In this document: positions 1-6,531 of the stretch, one piece after another
Numbering within the stretch: the stretch's first letter is position 1
How the letters are laid out: the number at the start of each line of letters is the position of its first letter
NCBI GenBank assembly: GCA_004555425.1
Contig: SFID01000040.1
Location: 1-16,640 of the forward strand
DNA from: Bacteroidales bacterium
GTDB lineage: Bacteria > Bacteroidota > Bacteroidia > Bacteroidales > Bacteroidaceae
Length of the DNA stretch: 16,640 nt
Direction: 5' to 3'
The notes under the pieces: generated by a model
The model's input: the letters and a program-made list of their open reading frames with translations, nothing else
Told to the model about the DNA's origin: nothing
Databases searched by the model: none
Position numbers and translations under genes: made by a program

Positions 1-98
1 CGCTCCCTGGTTTCAACGGAAGCCTGCGGCTTCCTAGTTTCAGGGAATCCCTTCGGGCTTCCTGTTTCAACGCAGCCTTACGGCTGCTGGCTCGATAG
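1..98 (+). repeat. Modular hairpin array A (left edge, cut by window start)
   Basis: Three short inverted repeats sit in a row at 18-34 (GGAAGCC-TGC-GGCTTCC), 43-62 (GGGAAtCCC-TTC-GGGcTTCC) and 72-87 (GCAGCC-TTAC-GGCTGC). The tail of a fourth, CGCTCCC, lies at 1-7. Linkers are TAGTTTCA or the close variants GGTTTCA and TGTTTCA. The array closes with TGGCTCGATAG at 88-98. The same architecture, with the same closing module, occurs at 1785-1943, and a third array lies at 16290-16366. The array is seen directly; its function is unknown. Confidence 0.8.
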
Positions 99-112
99 CG
101 TTGATTCGCCAT

Positions 113-336
113 AGGTAGGTTCTATAAGGTAGGTTCTATAAATTTGTCGCAAAAGCACGCCCGCAGTGATGCAAATACCTGCCGTAGGACATAGGAACTG
201 CACTTTTGCAAAAAAATAACAGCGAAAAATCGGAGGCACTTGCCGACACACAGAAAAATATTACTATTTTTGCAAAGATGGGGACGGCCTGCTCTGGGCT
301 TGCCCCTAATGCACATATATATAAGGTAGGTTCTAT
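113..336. repeat. Segment bracketed by AGGTAGGTTCTATA direct repeats
   Basis: The 14-mer AGGTAGGTTCTATA is present twice in tandem (113-126 and 127-140) and again, lacking the last base, at 324-336. After both outer copies the sequence stays similar for about 15 bases (AATTTGTCGCAAAAG versus AATTAGTTGCAATGA). A near-inverted copy (TATAGAACCACCT) lies at 563-575, just before the adaptor gene. The intervening 180 bp is more A/T-rich than the genes and holds a promoter-like pair. No transposase is present. It could be a small non-autonomous element or an interspersed repeat; this is inference. Confidence 0.5.
240..272 (+). promoter_or_regulatory. Possible Bacteroidetes-type promoter inside the bracketed segment
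   Basis: TTGC at 240-243 is followed 21 bp later by TATTTTTG at 265-272, which fits the Bacteroidetes -7 pattern TAnnTTTG. The -33 match is partial. The nearest gene on this strand begins at 606, so any transcript would carry a leader of over 300 nt containing the repeats. Low confidence. Confidence 0.3.
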
Positions 337-605
337 CAATTAGTTGCAATGAAAGGCAGGGATTCTATGCTGCTTGGATGTCTTCGCGACTCTCGCACCG
401 TAGGTTTTCGTTTTTCATTCTGTTCGTAGCCCTGCTACGCTTCTTTACGAAGCGCAAAAAATACGGCACGATAACTGCGCATACATTGCAGGCTGACTTA
501 AAATAGATTTTCTAGATTCTCTAGAATCTCTAGAATAGTTGCGCATACATTGCAGGCTGACTTATAGAACCACCTGCCCAAAGTATAGTAATTCCACTAA
601 CGCTT
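337..605. other. Gene-free leader before the efflux genes
   Basis: No convincing gene is found here, only short overlapping frames. It contains two small hairpins (GTAGC-CCT-GCTAC at 426-438 and CGCTTC-N5-GAAGCG at 438-454, sharing one base), a perfect 25-bp direct repeat (476-500 and 540-564) and, between those copies, a short CTAG nonamer array. No clear promoter was found close to the start at 606. Confidence 0.6.
476..564. repeat. 25-bp perfect direct repeat flanking a CTAG nonamer array
   Basis: Positions 476-500 and 540-564 are identical over 25 bases (both begin TGCGCATACATTGC). The 39 bases between them consist of a 9-bp-period array with CTAG at 512, 521 and 530, and degenerate ATAG units at 503 and 535. 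The layout looks like an insertion or expansion that duplicated its flank, but replication slippage could produce the same picture. Confidence 0.75.
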
Positions 606-1778
606 ATGAAAAAAATCATATTCAATCTCACCTTCCCGATGGTCCTCTTGGTTACGCTGGGGCTGAGTTCTTGCCATTCGCACGGCGAGGGCCACGACCA
701 CGACCACGCCAAGGAGGAGCACCAGGAAGCCGAAAAAGGGCACGACGACCATAGCGACGAAATCATCATGACGCCGCAACAGGCCAAAAGTGCCAATGTC
801 AAGGTGGAAGCGGTGCAGGCAGGCGATTTCCAATCGACCCTCCATGTGAGCGGCCTCGTGATGACCGACCAATCGTCGGAGGTGACGCTCGTGGCCACAC
901 AGGCTGGCAGGGTGAACTTCGCCAAGGGCCTGATGTCCGACGGTGCACCCGTCAAGGCAGGCCAGTGCGTAGCCACCATTTTGCCGCAGAACATTGAAAA
1001 CGGCGACCCAGGGGCACACGCCCGCGTGGCCTACGAAGCAGCCAAGGCCGAATACGAGCGCGCCAAGCAACTCGTGGCCGATCAGATTATCTCGCAGCGC
1101 GAATTTCAGCAGATCAAAGCCGCTTATGAGGATGCGCGCGTGACCTTCGAATCGCAAATGGCCCATCGCAGCAGTGGGGGCGTGAATGTCAATGCGCCCA
1201 AGGGTGGCTATATGAAGACACGCCTTGTGCAGGAGGGTGAATATGTGGCCGCAGGTGCACCGATTGCCGTCATCGCACAGAGCAACCGCCTGTGGATTCG
1301 CGCCGATGTGCCCGTCAGCCACAGCCACCTGTTGCCCACGATTCAGAGTGCGAACTTCCGCATGGCCTGCTGCGACGTTGTCTACAACTTGAAGGAAATG
1401 GGCGGTCGCGTCCGCTCGTATGCGCGTTCCACGGAAGGCCGCGCTGCCTACGTGCCGCTGATTTTCGAGTTCGACAATACGGGCGGCATTGTGGCAGGTT
1501 CGTATGCCGACATCTGGTTGCTCACGGGCGAGCGCCGCAACGTTATCTCCATCCCCCTGACAGCCCTGACGGAGAGCCAGGGTGCGAAGTTCGTCTACCT
1601 CCAAACGGCCGACGATGCCTATGTGAGGCGCGAGGTGACGCTGGGCGAGAGCGACGGCGTGCGCGTGGAGGTGAAGAGCGGCTTGAAGGCCGGCGAGAAA
1701 CTGGTGGTGAGCGGCGCTTACGCCGTACGTATGGCGGCTGCCACTTCTGCTCCTCCGGGACATACGCACGAGCACTAG
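606..1778 (+). CDS. RND efflux periplasmic adaptor, CusB/CzcB-like lipoprotein with His-rich N-terminus
   Basis: This 390-residue protein is a membrane-fusion (adaptor) subunit that would link the inner-membrane RND pump to the outer-membrane channel encoded next to it. A lipoprotein signal (residues 1-23, lipobox LSSC, Cys23) is followed by a His/Asp/Glu-rich segment (24-50, with eight His) typical of metal-binding extensions. The order is then a first lipoyl half (about 92-130), an alpha-helical hairpin (133-187), a second lipoyl half (194-226), a beta-barrel (228-310) and a membrane-proximal domain (311-375). It ends in HTHEH, a second small His cluster. The ATG at 606 gives a complete signal peptide; no Shine-Dalgarno is seen, as usual in Bacteroidetes. 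Family and His clusters support heavy-metal export. Which metal is not resolved (Cu/Ag or Zn/Co/Cd possible). Confidence 0.93.
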   Translation: MKKIIFNLTFPMVLLVTLGLSSCHSHGEGHDHDHAKEEHQEAEKGHDDHSDEIIMTPQQAKSANVKVEAVQAGDFQSTLHVSGLVMTDQSSEVTLVATQAGRVNFAKGLMSDGAPVKAGQCVATILPQNIENGDPGAHARVAYEAAKAEYERAKQLVADQIISQREFQQIKAAYEDARVTFESQMAHRSSGGVNVNAPKGGYMKTRLVQEGEYVAAGAPIAVIAQSNRLWIRADVPVSHSHLLPTIQSANFRMACCDVVYNLKEMGGRVRSYARSTEGRAAYVPLIFEFDNTGGIVAGSYADIWLLTGERRNVISIPLTALTESQGAKFVYLQTADDAYVRREVTLGESDGVRVEVKSGLKAGEKLVVSGAYAVRMAAATSAPPGHTHEH

Positions 1779-1784
1779 GTGGGC

Positions 1785-1943
1785 GGTCGCTGCGCGACCT
1801 TCGTTCGGTCGCTTTGCGACCTAGTTTCAGTAGGAAGCCTGCGGCTTCCTTAGTTTCATCGGGGACTTTGTCCCCTAGTTTCAAGTTTCAACGGTCGCTT
1901 CGCTCCCTAGTTTCAACGCAGCCTGCGGCTGCTAGCTCGATAG
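1785..1943 (+). repeat. Modular hairpin array B between adaptor and pump genes
   Basis: Six hairpins start 7 bp after the adaptor stop codon: 1785-1799 and 1807-1821 (GGTCGC/GCGACC), 1833-1849 (GGAAGCC/GGCTTCC), 1861-1875 (GGGGAC/GTCCCC), 1893-1907 (GGTCGC/GCTCCC, two central mismatches) and 1918-1932 (GCAGCC/GGCTGC). Loops are TGC, TTT or TTC, always closed by a C-G pair. TAGTTTCA follows four of the hairpins, at 1822, 1851, 1876 and 1908. The array ends TAGCTCGATAG (1933-1943), as array A does. Different stems with retained pairing indicate that the hairpin shape itself is maintained. Confidence 0.85.
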
Positions 1944-1950
1944 ACTTTTA

Positions 1951-2007
1951 GTTAGGAGTTAGGAGTTAGGAGTTAGGAGTTGCCTTTCAATGAGGATGAA
2001 CTCCTAA
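1951..2007 (+). repeat. GTTAGGA heptamer array and facing inverted copy
   Basis: Four perfect tandem GTTAGGA units occupy 1951-1978. The last stretch, TTAGGAGTT (1973-1981), is a perfect inverted repeat of AACTCCTAA at 1999-2007, giving a possible 9-bp stem with a 17-nt loop between the adaptor and pump genes. The heptamer is the complement of the CTCCTAA units at 13206-13240. Confidence 0.8.
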
Positions 2008-2025
2008 TATTCTCTCCCAACTCAC

Positions 2026-2112
2026 AATTCCTAATCCTAATTCCTAATTCCTAATTCCTAATTCCTAATTCCTAATTCCTAATTCCTAATTGAATAAATT
2101 CCTAATTGAATA
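2026..2112 (+). repeat. AATTCCT heptamer array running into the RND pump start codon
   Basis: One AATTCCT at 2026 and a 6-base variant at 2033 precede seven perfect AATTCCT units (2039-2087). Then comes a perfect tandem duplication of a 16-mer (AATTCCTAATTGAATA at 2081-2096 and 2097-2112), whose first copy uses the seventh unit. The pump ATG follows at 2115. The array therefore occupies the whole ribosome-binding region. It is unstructured and A/T-rich, which suits Bacteroidetes translation initiation. Copy-number change could alter expression; that is inference. Confidence 0.85.
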
Positions 2113-2114
2113 TA

Positions 2115-5100
2115 ATGCTTAACAAGATAATCAGTTTCTCCCTTCACAACCGCTTCTTCGTGCTGCTGGGCGCCGTTCTGCTGATGGTGGGCGGCTACTA
2201 TACAACTATGAAGATGGACGTGGATGTATTCCCCGACCTCAACGCGCCTACGGTGGTTGTGATGACCGAAGCGGGCGGTATGGCTCCCGAAGAAGTGGAG
2301 CGACTTGTCTCCTTCCCCATCGAGACTGCCGTCAATGGCGCGGCCAATGTGCGCCGTGTGCGCTCGTCGTCGACCACGGGATTCTCCATCGTATGGGTGG
2401 AATTCGACTGGGGCACGGACATCTACCGCGCGCGCCAGATAGTTTCCGAAAAGTTGTCGGCCGTCACCGACCAACTGCCCGAAGGCATCGGCCAACCGAC
2501 TATGGGACCGCAATCGTCCATACTCGGCGAACTCATGTTCGTAACTATGACGGCCGACAAGACTTCGCTGCGCGACCTCCGCACGATGGCCGACTGGACT
2601 GTGCGACCCCGATTGCTGGCTACGGGCGGTGTGGCGCAAGTTTCGGTTATCGGTGGCGACGCCAAGGAGTACCAGATACAACTGGACCCCTCGCGAATGC
2701 GCACCTACGGCATTTCGCTGACCGATGTGCAGGCAGCCGTTGAAAATATGAACATCAATACCTCGGGCGGCATACTCTATGAATACGGCAACGAATATAT
2801 CGTGCGCGGCATCTGCGCCACGACCGACCTCGAAACGTTGGGCAAAGCCGTTGTGCGCCGTACGGACAACGGGCCCGTGGTGTTGCGCGACATTGCCGAC
2901 ATACGCATTGGCGACAAAATGCCCCGCACGGGCGTGGCAGCCTACAACGGCAAGCCCTGCGTGATCCTGACCGTCACCAAACAGCCCGGCGCATCCACCA
3001 TCGACCTCTCCAAATCCATCGACGAGGCCCTCGTGGATGTGCAAAAGTCGCTGCCCGCCGACGTCAAGATGGGCACGGACGTGTATCGCCAAGAGCGGTT
3101 TATCAATAGTTCCATCGACAACGTCAAGAAATCCCTCTACGAAGGCGGCATCTTCGTCATCATCGTGCTGTTCGTCTTCCTGATGAACGTACGCACGACG
3201 GTGATTTCGCTGGTGACGATTCCCATCTCGCTTGTCATTTCCCTGCTCATCCTCGACCTCTTCGGTTTCACCATCAATACGATGAGCCTCGGCGGTATGG
3301 CCATTGCCATCGGTTCGCTGGTGGACGATGCCATCGTAGATGTGGAGAACGTGTTCAAGCGACTGCGCGAGAATCGCCAACTTCCCCCGGAGGAGCGGCT
3401 GCCAGCCTTGCGCGTCATCTACAACGCCTCGCGCGAAGTGCGCATGCCGATTCTCTACTCTACACTGATTATTATCGTTAGTTTCATCCCCCTCTTCTTC
3501 CTCACAGGTATGGAGGGCAAACTGCTGGTGCCGCTGGGCGTGGCCTTCATCACGGCCCTGTTGGCCTCCACGCTAGTGGCCCTGACGCTGACGCCCGTGC
3601 TGTGTAGTTACCTCCTCGGCAACGAAAAGAAGCAAAAGGAGAAGCCCGCACGCGAACCCTTCGTCAGTCGCTGGTTGAGCAAGATGTACGTCTGGTCGCT
3701 CGATCAGGCCATCCGCCTGCGCTGGGTGGTCATCGGCTTGACGGGCGTGGTGCTCGTAGGTACGCTCTTCCTCTTCACAACGCTCGGACGCAGTTTCCTG
3801 CCGCCCTTCAACGAGGGCTCCTTTACCATTATGGTCAGCACGATGCCTGGCATCTCGCTCGAAGAGTCCGACAAAATTGGCGAGCGCGTGGAGAAAATTC
3901 TCCTCAGCATTCCCGAAATCAAAGCCACAGGCCGCAAGACGGGCCGCGCCGAACTGGACGAACACGCGCAAGGCGTCAACAATACGGAAATCGAAGCACC
4001 CTTCGTCCTGACGGACCGCTCGAAGGAAGAAGTGATGGACGACATTCGCCACCGCTTGGAGGTAATCAAAGGTATCAGCCTGGAAGTGGGCGCGCCCATC
4101 ACCCACCGCATCGACGCCATGCTCTCGGGAACGCGCGCAAATATCGCTATCAAAATATTCGGCGACGACCTGAACAAAATGTATAACCTCGGCAACCAAA
4201 TCAAAGGCGCAGTGAGCAAGGTGCCAGGCATTGCCGACCTCAATGTGGAGCAACAGGTGGAGCGGCCGCAGTTGCAGATCATCCCGCGCCGCGAAATCCT
4301 CGCCCAATACGGTATCACGATGTCCGAGTTTGGCGACATGGTGCGCGTACTCCTGGCAGGCGATGTCGTATCTATGGTGTACGAAGGCAACAAGGCGTTC
4401 GACCTCACCCTGCGCGTGGCCGATACGGACCGCAATACCGCAGATAAGATTCGCGACCTTATGATCAACGCCGACGGCGAGATTGTGCCGCTCGGTATGG
4501 TGGCCGATGTGGTTTCTACTTGCGGACCCAATACCATCAACCGCGAGAACGTGGCGCGCCGCCTCGTTGTCTCGGCCAATGTGAGCGGTCGCGACCTTGT
4601 TGGAGTGGTCAACGACATCCAAAGCATCATTGATAAGGAAATCAAGATGCCCGAAGGTTACCATATAGAATATGGCGGACAATTCGAGAACGAGAAAGCG
4701 GCCTCGCAAACCCTTCTTCTCACCTCCCTGCTCTCCATCGCAGTCATCTTCTTCCTGCTTTGGGCGCAATTCCGCACTATGTCCGAGTCGGTATTGGTGC
4801 TGCTCAACCTGCCGCTGGCCCTTATCGGCGGCGTACTGGCCATCTGGGTGTCCAACGGTATGATGAGCATTCCCGCGATTATCGGTTTCATCAGCCTTTT
4901 CGGCATAGCCACGCGCGGTGGTATGCTTCTCATCTCGCGCTATAAGGACCTGCGCGAACAGGGTATGCCCTTGCGCGAAGCTGTCATTATGGGTTCTGTC
5001 GACCGCCTCAATCCTATTATGATGACTGCCCTGACTTCGGCCCTCGCTCTCGTACCGCTGGCCCTCGGCGGCGACCTCCCGGGCAACGAAATCCAAAGCC

Positions 5101-5279
5101 CAATGGCCGTAGTCATTCTCGGCGGCCTCTTCACCTCCACCCTGCTCAACGTCATCCTGATTCCCATCATGTATCTGCTCACGCAGAAGGACGGCCAGCC
5201 CGCACCGGTTGACGAACTGGCGGAAACGGCCGACGGTGAGGCGCAGGCGGAAATTTCCTCTCCTTCCCAAAACGAATAA
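2115..5279 (+). CDS. CusA/CzcA-family heavy-metal efflux RND transporter (inner-membrane pump)
   Basis: A 1054-residue proton-driven RND pump of the heavy-metal (HME) group, close to the family's usual length. The ATG at 2115 gives the typical start MLNKIISFSLHNR; an in-frame TTG at 2106 would add three residues but lies in the repeat array. TM1 (about 14-30) is followed by a large periplasmic porter loop, TM2-6 (about 345-500), a second periplasmic loop and TM7-12 near the C-terminus. The TM4 proton-relay motif VDDAIVDVEN (from about residue 403; acidic residues about 404, 405, 409, 411) is the HME-type acidic cluster, but differs from the DGA form of CzcA and the DAA form of CusA, so the substrate is uncertain. 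A short Glu-rich cytoplasmic tail ends it. The TolC-like gene begins 3 bp after the stop, which indicates co-transcription. Confidence 0.95.
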   Translation: MLNKIISFSLHNRFFVLLGAVLLMVGGYYTTMKMDVDVFPDLNAPTVVVMTEAGGMAPEEVERLVSFPIETAVNGAANVRRVRSSSTTGFSIVWVEFDWGTDIYRARQIVSEKLSAVTDQLPEGIGQPTMGPQSSILGELMFVTMTADKTSLRDLRTMADWTVRPRLLATGGVAQVSVIGGDAKEYQIQLDPSRMRTYGISLTDVQAAVENMNINTSGGILYEYGNEYIVRGICATTDLETLGKAVVRRTDNGPVVLRDIADIRIGDKMPRTGVAAYNGKPCVILTVTKQPGASTIDLSKSIDEALVDVQKSLPADVKMGTDVYRQERFINSSIDNVKKSLYEGGIFVIIVLFVFLMNVRTTVISLVTIPISLVISLLILDLFGFTINTMSLGGMAIAIGSLVDDAIVDVENVFKRLRENRQLPPEERLPALRVIYNASREVRMPILYSTLIIIVSFIPLFFLTGMEGKLLVPLGVAFITALLASTLVALTLTPVLCSYLLGNEKKQKEKPAREPFVSRWLSKMYVWSLDQAIRLRWVVIGLTGVVLVGTLFLFTTLGRSFLPPFNEGSFTIMVSTMPGISLEESDKIGERVEKILLSIPEIKATGRKTGRAELDEHAQGVNNTEIEAPFVLTDRSKEEVMDDIRHRLEVIKGISLEVGAPITHRIDAMLSGTRANIAIKIFGDDLNKMYNLGNQIKGAVSKVPGIADLNVEQQVERPQLQIIPRREILAQYGITMSEFGDMVRVLLAGDVVSMVYEGNKAFDLTLRVADTDRNTADKIRDLMINADGEIVPLGMVADVVSTCGPNTINRENVARRLVVSANVSGRDLVGVVNDIQSIIDKEIKMPEGYHIEYGGQFENEKAASQTLLLTSLLSIAVIFFLLWAQFRTMSESVLVLLNLPLALIGGVLAIWVSNGMMSIPAIIGFISLFGIATRGGMLLISRYKDLREQGMPLREAVIMGSVDRLNPIMMTALTSALALVPLALGGDLPGNEIQSPMAVVILGGLFTSTLLNVILIPIMYLLTQKDGQPAPVDELAETADGEAQAEISSPSQNE

Positions 5280-5282
5280 CCT

Positions 5283-6470
5283 ATGCGCAAGATAATCCTC
5301 TTACTCCTCTGCCTCCTCGTAGGTCATTCCCCCAGCCTCCAGGCTCAGGGAAACATTGACCGCGTGCTTCAGGCCGTTGAACAAAACAACACTACCCTCC
5401 ACGCCCTTCAGCAGGAAGGAGTGGCCGCCAAGGCTGGGCTGCGCACCAACCTCGTACTGCCCGACCCCGAAATCGACTTTGCCTACCTCTGGGGCAAGCC
5501 TGCGACTATCGGCACCCGCAAGAATTTCGAGGTACGTCAAGGGCTGGACATCGCCACCCTCGCAGGCATTCGCTCGCGAGCCGCCAACGAGGAGGGCATC
5601 CTCATCGACCGCCAACTGCGAGCCAACCGCATGGACGTACTCCTTGAAGCCAAACTCCTCTGCCTTGATGTCATCTACTACAATGCCTTGCTCGGCGAAC
5701 TGCGTCTGCGCTGCAACAACGCGCGGGCCATTGCCGCCATCGAGGAACGTCGACTAGAGACAGGACATGGCAATCGCCTTGAACTGAACAACGTCAAACT
5801 CGACCTGGCCTCCGTCGAAGGCGACATCCAGCGTGCCGAGGTGGAGCGTGAAGCCGCCTGCCGCGCTCTCGTGCGCCTTGGAGCAGGCGAAACCATCGCG
5901 CTGCTGACCGACACCATCTTCCCCAACGTTCAACTACCTGCCGATTTCGCCACCTGGTATCGCCAGACGGAGGGCAATAGCCCCATCCTGGCCGTCAGCC
6001 AACAGCAGATGGCCGTCAATCGCGAGCAACTCAAGGTGACGAAGGCTGACCGTTGGCCCAAACTGAGCGTGGGATTCACCTCTGAATACCTCATTGGCGA
6101 GCGCTTCCAAGGCATCAGCGTCGGCCTATCCATACCCCTGTGGGGCAACAAGCGCAAGATGACGCAGGCTCGCGCCAATATCGCCGCCGCCGAGGCCCGC
6201 CATGCCGACATTGCCGCACAATACGAAGGCCGCCTGCGCGAACTCTTTCACCTGCAAGCCGGACTGAAACAGACGGCCGACACCTACGCCGCCATTCTGG
6301 CCCAAACGGACAACACGCCCCTGCTCAAGCGCGCCCTCGACCTAGGCAACATCACCGTCATGGACTACCTCCTCGGCACGCGCCTCTACTATGATGCGCG
6401 CGACAAGCACCTCACCGCCCTGCGCGACTGGCAAAAAGCTGTGGCCGAACTCACAGCCATGAGCCTCTGA
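5283..6470 (+). CDS. TolC-family outer-membrane efflux protein (CusC/CzcC-like)
   Basis: This 395-residue protein is the outer-membrane channel of the efflux complex. The signal peptide spans residues 1-21, with likely cleavage after LQA and before QG. Two outer-membrane efflux repeats follow (about 25-200 and 225-390), rich in long amphipathic helices. The family signature NLVLPDPEIDF (56-66) lies in the first repeat and the CzcC-like GLSIPLWGNKRKM stretch (281-293) in the second. The length is slightly short for the family but no domain is missing. It starts 3 bp after the pump stop codon, so the two are very probably translated from one mRNA. The adaptor-pump-channel order gives a complete tripartite system. 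No clear terminator follows it, and the fumarase gene begins 61 bp downstream, so read-through is possible. Confidence 0.92.
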   Translation: MRKIILLLLCLLVGHSPSLQAQGNIDRVLQAVEQNNTTLHALQQEGVAAKAGLRTNLVLPDPEIDFAYLWGKPATIGTRKNFEVRQGLDIATLAGIRSRAANEEGILIDRQLRANRMDVLLEAKLLCLDVIYYNALLGELRLRCNNARAIAAIEERRLETGHGNRLELNNVKLDLASVEGDIQRAEVEREAACRALVRLGAGETIALLTDTIFPNVQLPADFATWYRQTEGNSPILAVSQQQMAVNREQLKVTKADRWPKLSVGFTSEYLIGERFQGISVGLSIPLWGNKRKMTQARANIAAAEARHADIAAQYEGRLRELFHLQAGLKQTADTYAAILAQTDNTPLLKRALDLGNITVMDYLLGTRLYYDARDKHLTALRDWQKAVAELTAMSL

Positions 6471-6531
6471 GCAGCCGGCAGTTCCGCCGCCCATACCCGA
6501 TAAATATTTACCGTATACATATATTATTACT

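Noticed and set aside
122..349. Small minus-strand gene of 75 codons
   Set aside because: It lies entirely within the bracketed repeat segment, is Cys- and Phe-rich with no known family features, and has no supporting promoter at a sensible distance.
1785..1943. CRISPR array
   Set aside because: Units are short hairpins with an 8-base linker. There are no uniform 25-40-bp repeats, no unique spacers of constant length, and no cas genes.
2106..2114. TTG at 2106 as the pump start codon
   Set aside because: The ATG at 2115 gives the family-typical N-terminus MLNKII; the TTG lies in the 16-bp repeat and adds only three residues.
3573..5270. Minus-strand frame of 565 codons inside the RND pump gene, and a similar one at 2079-3380
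   Set aside because: Antisense shadows of the pump gene with no recognisable domain.
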